From Epichloe hybrida (taxonomy: Eukaryota; Ascomycota; Sordariomycetes; Hypocreales; Clavicipitaceae), in contig JAFEKR010000018.1 in the NCBI GenBank assembly GCA_019022495.1, positions 434,001 through 498,000 on the forward strand: a DNA stretch of 64,000 bases. Reading direction: 5' to 3'. Within the stretch, counting starts at the first letter, position 1, and every line of letters begins with the position of its first letter. Of this stretch, positions 12,640 to 22,493 are shown piece by piece. The notes under the pieces were generated by a model. That model did not search any database. It worked only from the letters and a program-made list of their open reading frames with translations, and had not been told where the DNA came from. Both the position numbers and the translations under genes were made by a program.

Positions 12640-13200
12640 TCAAAAAAGCTTATACTTGTCAATGGCGGCAGCAAAAGCATCATCAATGGGCTTTATCAAG
12701 CCCTGCGCAACGGCCCTAAAATCATCCGGCACCTTGCGAACAACGGCGTCGCTAAAGTCGGCCGTGGCACCGCGCTGCATCTCGAGGTTGAGCAGCACGA
12801 CGGGCGACAGGATGAGCAGCCTGTCGAAGCGCGGCTTGTTGTCGACGATGGTCCCGAGCGTGGCCTGCACGACCTGGGAGAGGTCGGCGGTTGCGAGGGC
12901 GACGGCCAGGGCCTCGTCCCTCGAGAGGGGCCGCGACGCCTCGGCCGTCCGAGTCGACGTCCGGAGCTGCGAGAGGAGCTGGGCCGACTTTGTGGTGATG
13001 GGGAGCGCGCCGGGCAGGTCGCCTCTCCAGTTGGCGACGGCGGAGCCCAGGTCGGCCGTCTGCGTCTGGATGAGGCCGAGGGCGTGCGAGATGGCTTCTT
13101 GTTGTTCTTGTTTGTCGGCGGCGGGTTGGCTGTCGGCGGGGACGGGCGCGGCGAGGGCCATGGCGGGGAGGACGACGGCGACGAGGCGCGTGAGCTGCAT
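12640..13200 (-). CDS. Secreted HsbA-like (hydrophobic surface binding) cell-wall protein
   Basis: A single exon gives 186 aa. Residues 1-17 (MQLTRLVAVVLPAMALA) form a clear signal peptide ending in an Ala motif. The rest is an all-helical, cysteine-poor domain of the HsbA / cell-wall galactomannoprotein family. Features are paired helices beginning AISHALGLIQTQTADLGSAV, a central TTKSAQLLSQL segment, and a C-terminal LIKPIDDAFAAAIDKYKLF. Characterised HsbA from Aspergillus oryzae adsorbs to hydrophobic surfaces and recruits cutinase. Other members are cell-wall antigens (MP1 type). The length is normal for the family and no truncation is seen. The actual ligand and location (wall or medium) cannot be told from the sequence. 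No neighbouring gene is obviously connected. Confidence 0.85.
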   Translation of the reverse strand: MQLTRLVAVVLPAMALAAPVPADSQPAADKQEQQEAISHALGLIQTQTADLGSAVANWRGDLPGALPITTKSAQLLSQLRTSTRTAEASRPLSRDEALAVALATADLSQVVQATLGTIVDNKPRFDRLLILSPVVLLNLEMQRGATADFSDAVVRKVPDDFRAVAQGLIKPIDDAFAAAIDKYKLF

Positions 13201-15080
13201 CGTGGAAGGGGGGATTTGCGAGGGAAGCTTGTTGGCTGCGGAGTTTGTTGGGGTGGGGGACAGTGGGGGCCGTGGGGGAAAAATAAAAAGGTCAAGCTGG
13301 AAGGATGGAAAAAGGCATCACACGGCGGGCCAGCGTGGACTTTTTTATAAAATGCCCAAGAGGCATTGGGAAGAATGAACTTATCACGGGCTAGCATGCT
13401 TATTACCATTGAGGAAAAGGGCCCCCCCGGGGTTGTCGTCGGGGGATGTAGGGCTTGCGTGAACGGACATGAGAAATCGGCATCGCTAGTAATACGACGG
13501 TAGCTTTTTTTCTTTTTTTTTTTTTCCTTTATCCCCGGGGCCCCGCTCTTTTTCGCGCGATGCTACGTGCCTTGTCCAAATCAGGACGTCAATCTCAAGC
13601 ATCCCCCCCCCCTTTTTGTCCGGAGAGACAGATTGAATGGGCAATGGCCCCGAGTCGAGTAAGACTGTCTTCATACCCCCAGGCCTGAGGATAACTTAGT
13701 AATGCTGATGCAAGACCCCCCCGTCCGAGCGTTGCAATAGTCCCAGCGGCTGGGCTGGGTATTAATCTCGTTCAAGTCAAGTCGATGATGACCAATTACT
13801 TTGGCACGTTTGGCGGGTGGGCCGCTGAGCCAAGCCGTGCGGGGGGGGAGCCGGGGCGGGGAAGGAATCCGGGGTATCTGGGCTGGCCTGGGCTGACCCG
13901 GGCTGACAACATGAACATGTGCCCAGACGTGGGTTCGCACAAGTCCTGCCCGATGACAACATTGCCTTCGTTTGGCCCTCATCATGCAAAGCAATCGAAT
14001 TCCCTCCTCTTGTTGAGGATATATGCTCATTTGATCGCAGCTACATTCGGGGGTGCGCACTCCGCGTGACTGACACCTTCTCATCTCGGCCGAATCCGCC
14101 GCCCACAGAGTTGACCTTGGCGCCACCGAGAATAGCTCGGGCCCAACTTGTGCGTTCTAGGCAAAGCATGCGAGAAACTACCGAGCTGGTCATGGGCCAT
14201 TCATTCGGTGACGGTTCGTTAGCTCATGTTCGTCTGTCTCACTCCCCGCTCATCTCGCCTTGCTTCCATCATCACCTGTTCACGTCAATTCCGTCCAGGC
14301 GAGGAACGCGGGTTCATGGACCAATAGAATAACATCATTTCTGTCTCCAATCGTGCATCTCATGCCTTATCGGAGCCCTGGGGTCTACTGGTACTGACGC
14401 CAGACAGGGCCGACTTGGGAGCTGCACAACCCAAGATGTCATTTTACGCCCTTCTGGATAAAGTATTCACCAATGTCATCAATAGATTTGGGCGAGATCA
14501 AGCAAATTACATCGCTAATGAGTGTATTGCGATGGGGAAAAAAAATTGCTCGAAACCTAGCCACTGGATGATGAGCGGGTAGGGTAAGCTGTGGCGGCCA
14601 TCGCCCAGTAGTGGGAGGCAGCAGCTTCAGAGGATTTCTCGCAGGCGGGGCAGCAGAATAGGTTAATCTAAATGCGATTTCTTCTCCTTTTTCCTATTGT
14701 GTGTTGATTTTTAACGAATGGAAGATGGAGGAACAAGAGCCTTTACAATGATGATTTATCCACGGATTCCACGTCTTCGGTACCGCTGCTAGGGTCGCAG
14801 AGGAAGAAGGCAAATCCAATGCATTGGCCACAACCAATGAGCGTAGAAGAATGAATTGAGAAATCAACAAACGCAACGCAAATTCTCACCTCCAGCTGTT
14901 ATTCGAGCGATGCTAATTCGATGTATGCATAGTTCGTTTGTCAACAGATGTGCGGGATGGCACGGATGCCATGAAATGAAATGAGAAGCTCCCCGTTTGA
15001 TTTCAGTAGCACCATCGAAAAGTAGTAACGAGACAAGTCACGAGCCCAATGGGTCCTCGCCTGATGCCGTTGTTCCTCAA
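13201..15080. other. 1.9 kb without supported genes
   Basis: The first part is the HsbA promoter, followed by G- and T-homopolymer-rich DNA around 13430-13680 and a GGGCTGAC-type imperfect repeat near 13879-13905. Frames at 13671-14126 (minus) and 13919-14332 (plus) overlap and have no domain. Nothing else is recognisable. Confidence 0.45.
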
Positions 15081-15557
15081 TCAACGAGTCGAATCCGCAG
15101 CAGTCACTGCCCGGTCGGGAGCAAGCAGAACCTGTTCGGACAGCATGGTGTCAAAGTAGCTTCTGATCTCGACCACTTTCCCGTCCTCGTTCCATCGCAT
15201 AAGCCACAGGTACTCATTGTTGTAGGGCTCCCCCGTCGTTCTCGTCGCCTGGCCCCGCGTTTCCACCGCGCACCACCATCCGTCGGCCTCGCGTTCCGCG
15301 TCGACGATGATCCTCGTGACATGGAACTTGATCGGAGCCTGGAGCTTCTTCCCCAGCCGTTGGAAAGTCGCTTCGTCGTGATCTTTGGCGCTGCGTCGGG
15401 TGCCTGCCAGGGAATGCGCGTTCCCGGTGCAGGTCCAGATTACATCGGGGACGAGATAGTCGGTGAGGAATCTCTTGCGGTATTCGGCGTTTTTGGTTTC
15501 GCCCAGGTGGGCAAATGCGCTGCGAACGACATCCTTGGTGAGAACGAATCTGGACAT
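15081..15557 (-). CDS. SnoaL/NTF2-like fold protein
   Basis: A single exon gives 158 aa. The NTF2-like cone fold is suggested by an N-terminal helix (DVVRSAFAHLG), the segment LVPDVIWTCTGNAHSLAGTRRS, a Lys/Leu stretch, then beta strands around IKFHVTRIIVDAER, GWWCAVETRGQATR and NNEYLWLMRWNEDGKVVEIRSYFD. SnoaL-like and ketosteroid-isomerase-like proteins of this size include cyclases, isomerases and many fungal proteins with unknown ligands. Here EIRSYFDTML and the Trp-rich strands fit the fold, but no specific catalytic set could be assigned. It has no signal peptide or membrane segment, so it is probably cytosolic. Neighbours give no functional hint. Confidence 0.75.
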   Translation of the reverse strand: MSRFVLTKDVVRSAFAHLGETKNAEYRKRFLTDYLVPDVIWTCTGNAHSLAGTRRSAKDHDEATFQRLGKKLQAPIKFHVTRIIVDAEREADGWWCAVETRGQATRTTGEPYNNEYLWLMRWNEDGKVVEIRSYFDTMLSEQVLLAPDRAVTAADSTR

Positions 15558-15874
15558 TGCTGTGGTCTGTGCTTATTCCGATTGTGCCAAGTCGTTGTAC
15601 GTGGTGTTGCACGAGTTGCGGCTGCGACGATGAGTTGTGCAGGCACCGCTGGTTGCCCATTAGGCTGTTACCGATGTACGGAGTCGGCGGTGTGCATGGG
15701 TCCGCGTAAACGCATCTTTTCCCCGAGTGCCACTCTGTCTCTACATGGCAATCATTTGGCTGGTTGATTATTATGCACTTATACGGCTTGGCAAAAATGT
15801 CGCGCACTCAAATGTGTATTATTACGTCAACAATGTCATTTCGCTACCACGTAATCCGATCCGTCATGGAACAC

Positions 15875-16243
15875 TTAGTTGGAGATCTTGGGATCGACCT
15901 TGGAGCTAAGTTGAATAGTCAGCCATGATCAGCTGCCTGGTAGCTCTGGTGTGACGGCGGCTTACCCAGTTGCCTTTTCATATGCACTGCGGCCAGCATC
16001 GGTGATCTTCTCCTGCGTGTTGCGGTCCATCTGGTGTCCGGACTTCTTGGCCGCCATGCCGAATGCTGCGAGACAGTTAGCCCCCTCGGTGGTCACGTTT
16101 GGTCATGTTGGGTCACCGGTTGGAGTTGAGACGTTACCCTTGTCAACGTAGTCCTCCTTCTCGCCGCCCTGCGCGTTGGGGTCATTCTGATTCTGGGCAG
16201 AGTCGCCCTTGAGACCGCTGGCTGCCTTCTTGACGAAATCCAT
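15875..16243 (-). CDS. Small conserved fungal protein, 78 aa
   Basis: Three exons are inferred on the minus strand: 16243-16138, 16065-15966 and 15905-15875. Introns start GTAACG and GTAAGC and end GCAG and TTAG, with a GCTGAC branch site in the second. The spliced product begins MDFVKKAASGLKGDS, passes through KEDYVDKAFGMAAKKSG and ends with DAGRSAYEKATGSKVDPKISN. I recall similar short hydrophilic proteins, with the YVDK...KKSG and EKxTDAGRxAYEKxTG signatures, from many filamentous ascomycetes; their function is unknown. No signal peptide or membrane segment is present. The start is the ATG giving MDFVKKAAS; a longer upstream frame is Pro-rich and unlikely. It is easily missed because two exons are very short. 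Confidence 0.82.
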
Positions 16244-16697
16244 TGCGAATTCGGCGGGTAGTGTATCTGGGTTTTCGGAAAGGAGCTGTCTGTGGGCTGA
16301 GGTATGGAATGGAGGATGGGGGATGGGGAAGGGGGATGGGGGAAGGGGGATGGGGGCTGTGTCTTCGAGCTGGGAAACTTGCATTTTTATGTTCATCGCT
16401 CTCTTGCTCGGTCAGTGACGTCGACGAATTTACCCCTCCCCCTCCATCAAGGTTCGCCATCCAATCCCCAACAAGTGTTGAATTAAGATAAAATGGGGAC
16501 CGAAACTCAAAGGAGAAGAGAAGCTCCTTCCCCGCCACAACATATTGCAGTGCACACCACGGAATACCCGGCGACAAAGGCATCAACAAGTATACGGATA
16601 GAGAAAGTTTTGGTTTTTATTCCTCACTGGCTCTGCGTCATTACATGTCAGAACTGTCCGATTCGGCATAACGGTCTAATTTGTCAGCCTCGGCCTA
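16244..16697. other. Intergenic
   Basis: Promoter and 5' leader of the 78-aa gene, including an imperfect GGGGATGGGGGA-type G-rich repeat at about 16313-16357. The 2EXR gene ends on the far side. No gene is supported. Confidence 0.5.
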
Positions 16698-17384
16698 TTA
16701 AATGCCTATTGGCTCCCACAACTCTTCCAAGTCTGCCAAACACATCATTTGGCCCGTCTGCTCCTTGATGATGAAAACGCGCTTCGGGTCGCACCGCGGG
16801 CGGTAAAACTTGGCTGCCGCCCATTTGAAAGGACCATGATCGGTGACGACGAAGCACTCAAGCAGGTTATCAAAGCGTGACAAATTCTTCGATTCGAAAA
16901 CAAAACATTCTCTCTTGTCGATATTGGCTTTGAACTTGAGGCGACGGATCTTATGTGCGCAGTGAATGAAGCGTCCGTAGTACTCGTCTTCGTCAATGTC
17001 AATGGTGTCCATGTCGAAGTTGACCCAAGCGTACGACGCCGTGCTTCCCGGCTCCAGGATGAGTTTCTCATACAGCTTCAGGTCCAGCGCCAGCGACCGG
17101 CTCTCCCAACAGGCGTCAATGATGCCTGGCTTGATCGGCGACGCCGCGTATAGGACCAGGGGGAGGGTGCTGGCAGAATGCTTGGCCAACAAGTCTGGCT
17201 TCATAGCCTCCATGTTCAAGTCGACGCGCCAAGTACTGAAGTCTGGGTAGCGGCTGACCTCATTTGCCCGTCGATGGCCGATCCAGCAGGTAACCGGAAC
17301 GGTCCGGGGCTCAACCGTCAGTTTCCATATGCGGGCGCGAAGTTCATAAGGCAGGCGGGGGAACGGGTGAAAAGTAGGCTCCAT
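16698..17384 (-). CDS. 2EXR-domain protein
   Basis: A single exon gives 228 aa. The N-terminus FPRLPYELRARIWKLTVEPRTV is the hallmark of the fungal 2EXR domain, an F-box-like helical segment followed by E-P-R. IIDACWESRSLALDLKLYEKL is the matching second conserved segment of the family (CxESR). The remaining C-terminal half contains an acidic DMDTIDIDEDEYYG stretch. Such genes are expanded in Sordariomycetes and their biochemical role is unknown; an F-box-like adaptor role is often guessed but unproved. No signal peptide is present. The length is typical and the frame is intact. Confidence 0.82.
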   Translation of the reverse strand: MEPTFHPFPRLPYELRARIWKLTVEPRTVPVTCWIGHRRANEVSRYPDFSTWRVDLNMEAMKPDLLAKHSASTLPLVLYAASPIKPGIIDACWESRSLALDLKLYEKLILEPGSTASYAWVNFDMDTIDIDEDEYYGRFIHCAHKIRRLKFKANIDKRECFVFESKNLSRFDNLLECFVVTDHGPFKWAAAKFYRPRCDPKRVFIIKEQTGQMMCLADLEELWEPIGI

Positions 17385-18116
17385 GAGGGTGAAGTGGGAT
17401 TTTATGGACTTGATTAGTTTCTGTCTAGACTTGCCGTTGTCGTTGGCCTCGGCCGTGTGTTAAAAAAGGCGCAAAAAAACAAACTACTCCGCGCTGCTGT
17501 CGGGGGGCAAGATTTGGTTAACGAGCAGGCATCAGTTTTGCGGAGTGATTTGGTGGCAAAGAGCGATGGAAAGAGAAGATGATGATGAATTGCTATCTAG
17601 GAATTCCAGCATCTAGCAAGGAAAAGGAAGCTTATTGTAAGCTCCAAATCTATCAATCCGATGAATCTAGGTCTTCAAACGAAGCCTACGATAAAACGCG
17701 ATAACAAACGCGATACGAGTAGCTGCATCGTCAAACGAAGAGAGGATGACGAGGTTGATGCCCGAGGCTGCCATGTGAGGCTGTGAATATCCTCAACAAG
17801 TTTCATCAGGCACGTGCTTTTTTTTTCCCGGTGAATAGTTCTTATCCGGGCACCTTGCCAGGGATTATTGCCGTGTACAGAAGCCAAACGCTGAGCAGTG
17901 GAATCGGCGACTTATTAGGCAAACGGAGACTTATTCTGCAAGTGGTAGTCCGTACTATATTGTGTTTTTGTCTTGTTCTCGGATGCTTTCTACCTTGCCT
18001 TGAGAAACTTGAGCCTCCGTTGAGTCCGAGCTTGCCCTCTCCATCAATTCTTTTTTTTTTTTTTTTTTCAGCGTTCATCTCTTCTACCAACAGCTCACGT
18101 CACCATGCACAGCCAA
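17385..18116. other. Intergenic with possible orphan splice acceptor
   Basis: No supported gene. A run of 18 T residues followed by CAG (18051-18071) resembles a strong fungal 3' splice site. It may be the remains of an upstream intron of the LysM relic, but no matching 5' exon could be recognised. Confidence 0.4.
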
Positions 18117-18770
18117 AGCGAAACCTGGAGAGAAACGCAGACCTTCATTGAGCAACATGAAGTCTCGGCTTGACGGCCATGGCCATGGCCACCAACGTCC
18201 CCATGCGCGAGTACAGCCCTAAAACAACAAAAGTCCCGCGTTGAATGGTACAACAACTACATGGAAGACATGCCGTGAGAACATCCGCAACTCCTACGAC
18301 ATCACCTCTGAAGAGTTCACAGCCTGGAACCCCTCGGTCAGCCCAGACTGCGATGCGAGCCTTGGTGGCCCGTCTCGACCACCACCTCGACGACAACGAC
18401 GACGACAATGATGTCCCAACAACTACTACCGCGTTTTGCAACCGTCGCCCGTACGACATCACCTCTGAAGAGTTCACAGCCTGGAACCCCTCGGTCAGCC
18501 CAGACTGCGATGCGAGCCTTGGTGGCCCGTCTCGACCACCACCTCGACGACAACGACGACGACAATGATGTCCCAACAACTACTACCGCGTTTTGCAACC
18601 GTCGCCCGTCAAAACGAGACACGCACCTCGACCTCTCCCGGTGCCGCAACATCTGCGGTGCCAAAGACGGCATCAATGTGTATGAAGCCGACTATCCCAG
18701 CGCAAGCAGCACTACCAGTGTGCAAGCCATCGCCGCCACCAGGCGAGCTCTGCGATTCGAAGCATTGGAT
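18117..18770 (+). pseudogene. Broken LysM-domain gene with internal tandem duplication
   Basis: One frame encodes ENIRNSYDITSEEFTAWNPSV followed by SPDC. This matches the second half of a fungal LysM module (D-T-C-x-x-I ... I-x-x-x-x-F-x-x-W-N-P-x-V-x-x-x-C). The Thr/Ser-rich stretch after it fits the linkers of secreted LysM effectors, which bind chitin. Several lesions are visible. There is a frame change just before ENIRN, where the expected D-T-C is garbled. A 157-bp perfect tandem duplication (not a multiple of three) repeats the module half and linker out of frame. No intact signal peptide, start or single continuous frame exists. The boundaries are approximate. A gene with unusual introns is a less likely alternative. 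Confidence 0.65.
18295..18608. repeat. Perfect 157-bp tandem duplication
   Basis: Copy 1 is 18295-18451 and copy 2 is 18452-18608. Each begins TACGACATCACCTCTGAAG and ends CAACCGTCGCCCG, and I see no mismatch between them. The identity indicates a recent event. The 157-base period shifts the reading frame. Confidence 0.92.
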
Positions 18771-19570
18771 TTTTTACTATTCAGAGCAGTATCCATATAT
18801 CTGAACCGCTTTGACGGAGCAGTTGGGTTGCTTGATTGCCACACACTACTGCAGAATTTTTTTGATAATGTTTAATTTAGAGAATGGAACATGATGGCTA
18901 TTTGTGGATGCAGATCGCGATGTGGGGCGGAAAGGGCCATGACCTCGAGAATCCGGCACGAAACGCGTCATATCAGAGCTTTGCTTTGCCGCATTCGCAA
19001 CTGGCTGGGCAGCTCGGCACCTCGGTTGCCATCGAGAGTGGCCAATCTGTTCAGGCCATTCCCGATTTCCGATTTCCGATTTCCGATTTCCGATCGCCCG
19101 ATTCCATGAATTGCGGCCGTTGAGTGGCGGATATTGCTGGAGCGGGAGGAACGTTGGCGCGGAGTTTTTCTTCCGGCCGCGGATGCAGCGTCAAATTACG
19201 CACTTTGCGAGTTTGCATCATTACATCAGCATGGCGCAATGGACACCGTCATCAATTACCCATCAACAAATCGACCTTCGCGACGCAGCCATCACGATGG
19301 CCCACAAGCAATGGCTGCATATTCAATTAGTCTGGATTCATTGGCCGACCCGAGATGGTTGATGTCATGATCGCAATCCGTCCCTATATCCGTCGACATA
19401 ATGAGCTCGACGCGAATTGCACGCTAGCAGTACACGCAGATGGTATTTAATCGACTTCACGGGTTCCGTTGGGCTGGCGATACCAGCATACGTTTTTGAT
19501 TCTCATTCTCTGCGGCGGCCTATAGTCAGACAGATATTTCGAAGCCGTCACCGTCCCCAATACCGCGAAA
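18771..19570. other. Catalase promoter region
   Basis: No supported gene. The interval contains a short 7-base tandem repeat (19062-19094) and presumably the promoter of the catalase. Short overlapping frames on both strands have no domain. Confidence 0.5.
19062..19094. repeat. Heptanucleotide tandem repeat (CCGATTT)
   Basis: About five consecutive CCGATTT units lie roughly 480 bases upstream of the catalase start codon, ending at CCGATCG. It may simply be a slippage product. Confidence 0.85.
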
Positions 19571-21808
19571 ATGACTACCAAAACAGCCAAGGCGGACCAG
19601 CTCAAAGCCTCCATGGTACAGCCTACGCAAAAAGACAGAATAACAGCAGATTTTGGCACAAAGCAGTCCAACACCGATGACTGGCTGCGCATCAGTACCA
19701 AGGACAAGACGGGGCCGATGCTGCTGGAAGACACGTTTGGTCGAGAAAAGGTGCGAATTTGAGACGAGCATGTGCATGGACGGCCCGTCCCCAGCTTACA
19801 CAACAATACTTAGATTCATCGATTCGATCACGAGAGAATTCCTGAGCGAGTGGTTCATGCCCGAGGTGCTGGTGCTTTCGGCACCTTTCGACTCTTTGAA
19901 TCTGCCCAAGATGTCACACACGCCGGCGTACTCACAGACACGTCTCGGGAGACGCCCGTCTTTCTGCGTTTTTCCACGGTCCTCGGCAGCCGTGGTTCCG
20001 CAGACACTGTTCGAGATGTTCGCGGATTCGCGCTGAAAATGTACACGCAGGAGGGTAATTGGGACATTGTCGGCAACAACATCCCCGTCTTCTTCATCCA
20101 GGACGCCATCAAATTTCCCGATCTTATCCATGCCGGAAAGCCTGAGCCCGACAACGAGATCCCCCAGGCCCAATCTGCGCACAACAATTTCTGGGACTTC
20201 ATGTACATGCATTCCGAGGCGACGCACATGTACATGTGGGCCATGTCTGACAGAACAATTCCCCGCTCATACAGAATGATGCAGGGCTTCGGTGTCAACA
20301 CGTTCACTCTCCAAAACGCCAAGGGCGAGCGTCATTTTGTCAAGTTTCATTTCACACCTGAGCTGGGAGTGCACTCACTAGTCTGGGACGAGGCCCTCAA
20401 GATCGCCGGACAAGATCCTGATTTCCACCGAAAAGACTTGATGGAGGCGATTGAGAGCGGCGTGTTTCCCAAGTGGAAGTTTGGCATCCAAGTGATTCCT
20501 GAAGGCAAAGAGGACGGTTTCGAATTTGACATCCTCGACGCTACCAAGGTGTGGCCAGAAGAGCTTGTGCCAATCCGATATATTGGTGAGCTGGAGCTCA
20601 ACCGCAACGTGGATGAGTACTTCACAGAGACTGAGCAAGTCGCCTTCTGCACCAGTCACATTGTGCCGGGCATTGGCTTCTCTGACGATCCGCTGCTCCA
20701 GGGAAGAAACTTCTCGTACTTTGACACACAACTCAGCCGACTGGGAATCAATTGGCAAGAGCTGCCCATCAACAAACCCGTGTGTCCAGTCATGAATTTC
20801 AATCGTGACGGCGCTATGCGTCATACCATTGCCAAGGGCAAAGTCAACTACTGGCCCAACAGATTCGAAGTGCAGCCCGCGGCCACCGAGAAAGAAGGCG
20901 GATATGTCGACCACCCGCAAACAGTCCAGGGTATCAAAGTTCGAGGCAAGAGCGAGAAGTTCAAGGAGCACTTCTCTCAAGCAGAGCTGTTCTACAACTC
21001 CATGTCTGACGTGGAGAAGAGCCACATCAAGGCGGCTCTGTCCTTTGAATTGGATCATTGCGAGGAGCCGATTGTGTATGAGCGTCTCACCAAGCGTCTG
21101 GCCGAAATCAACCTCGATCTCGCGCAATCGGTTGCCACCATGGTTGGCGGCCCCAGCCCTGCCCCATCCGCACGAAAAGCGCACGGCAAGAAAGCTGCGG
21201 GACTAAGTCAGCTGGAGTACATGCCCGAGCGCGTCACGGTTGCCTCGCGCAAAGTCGCCATCCTCATTGCCGATGGGTACGACCCCATCGCCTACACTGC
21301 CGTTGTCGCAGCCCTCAAAGCCGCGCAGGCCGTCCCCGTCGTTCTCGGCCCACGACGCTCGGCCATCTTCGCCGCGGGAGAGGACAAGTCCTCGGCCAAG
21401 GGACTCATCCCCGACCACCATTTCGAGGGACAACGAAGCACATTGTTTGACGCCGTCTTCATCCCTGGCGGCCAAGGGTCCATTGATACACTCATCAAGA
21501 TGGGCCGAGTCACGCACTACGTCAGAGAAGCCTTTGGCCATCTCAAGACCATCGCTGCCACTGGCGAAGCTGTCGATTTGGTAAAGCGTGCCGTTCAGCT
21601 AGACGAGGTTCAGCTGTCGAAGGATAGTGAGGCGGTGCTGAGTTATGGCGTGGCCACATTGAGGCACCCAAAGCCAGAGGGGCTCAAACAAGTCATCCAG
21701 GCCACCAAGAACGCGAAGCACTTCCTGGATCAAGTCCTCTGGTCAATCAGCCAGCATCGATGCTGGGAGCGTGAGCTGGACGGGCTAGCTAGCCAGGTTG
21801 CTTATTAA
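19571..21808 (+). CDS. Large-subunit (clade 2) monofunctional catalase
   Basis: Two exons are inferred: 19571-19750 and 19814-21808, giving 724 aa. The intron starts GTGCGA and ends TTAG. The N-terminus MTTKTAKADQLKASM lacks a signal peptide, resembling the intracellular, spore-type enzymes (Aspergillus CatA, Neurospora Cat-1). The catalytic distal His is in FDHERIPERVVHARGAG (about H75). The distal Asn is in DIVGNNIPVFF. The proximal haem Tyr is in GRNFSYFDTQLSRLG. After the catalase core, residues from about 480 on form the flavodoxin/class-I amidotransferase-like C-terminal domain (RKVAILIADGYDP, FIPGGQGSIDTL) of large-subunit catalases. It converts hydrogen peroxide to water and oxygen, probably as a homotetramer in the cytosol. 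The size is close to the family norm. I find no defect. Confidence 0.93.
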
Positions 21809-22097
21809 AGGCCGGGCACGCGGGAACTTGGGAGAAGCAATAGCAGTCATGCATATATCCTGTAAATATACTTTTTGACATGTGTCCTAAAGCCCCCATG
21901 ATGCCTGACTCTCATCATCGATGGTGGTCCATGACTACAACAGCTGTGAGCAATCACCCTCAAGGATAGAGTAACCGTCAGCTTGGACAAGCATGGAAAA
22001 CTCTGCTGTTCAGCCACCACCTGGCAATCAACATGATAGACACGCGTGACCCAGCCTCGACCCCCCATCCTTCCATCCTCCCATCCCATCAAGCATC

Positions 22098-22493
22098 TCA
22101 ACTACCTCTTCGATTCAAACGGCTACCACCACTCCTCCCCCCCTTCCTCACCTCTTTGCCAGCGCCGTGATTCTTCCCACCCTCGTCCCCCTGCGGCTTG
22201 CTCAGCTCCTGATTCGCGCCGCTGACCTCGAGGGGATCTCCTCCGCCCTCCTCGTCCGACGCCGCGTCGCGAGCCTCCTCGGGGGAATTGCCGCCCTTGC
22301 GAAACGCCGTCTTGGGCGCGGCGGCCGCGGCGTCGTCGTCGCGCCCCGACTTGAGTTGCTCTGCGCTGCGGGGCTTGAGCGAGTCGCGGGCCTGCGCGTC
22401 CTTGTACGGCTGGCGGGCGGGCGGGGAGGCGCGGTAGGCGCGGGTGGCGATGGCGATGGCGATGCGCAAGGGTTTGAGAGGGCGGATGGGCAT
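22098..22493 (-). CDS. Small conserved fungal protein, possible mitochondrial presequence
   Basis: A single exon gives 131 aa. The N-terminus MPIRPLKPLRIAIAIATRAYR is rich in Arg and Ala with no acidic residue, as in mitochondrial targeting presequences. The rest is low-complexity and hydrophilic with Asp/Ala runs. A motif reading PLEVSGANQELSKPQGDEGG resembles one I recall in unannotated filamentous-fungal proteins of this size. It has no cysteine motif or membrane segment. Function is unknown. The reverse strand is also open over this GC-rich stretch, but the minus reading has the family-like motif and a sensible start. Confidence 0.6.
   Translation of the reverse strand: MPIRPLKPLRIAIAIATRAYRASPPARQPYKDAQARDSLKPRSAEQLKSGRDDDAAAAAPKTAFRKGGNSPEEARDAASDEEGGGDPLEVSGANQELSKPQGDEGGKNHGAGKEVRKGGRSGGSRLNRRGS

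Noticed and set aside
12331..13378. Long plus-strand frames of 339 and 240 codons
   Set aside because: They are antisense shadows of the GC-rich HsbA gene, whose minus-strand reading has a signal peptide and family motifs.
14997..15767. 256-codon plus-strand frame
   Set aside because: It overlaps the SnoaL-like gene in antisense and has no domain.
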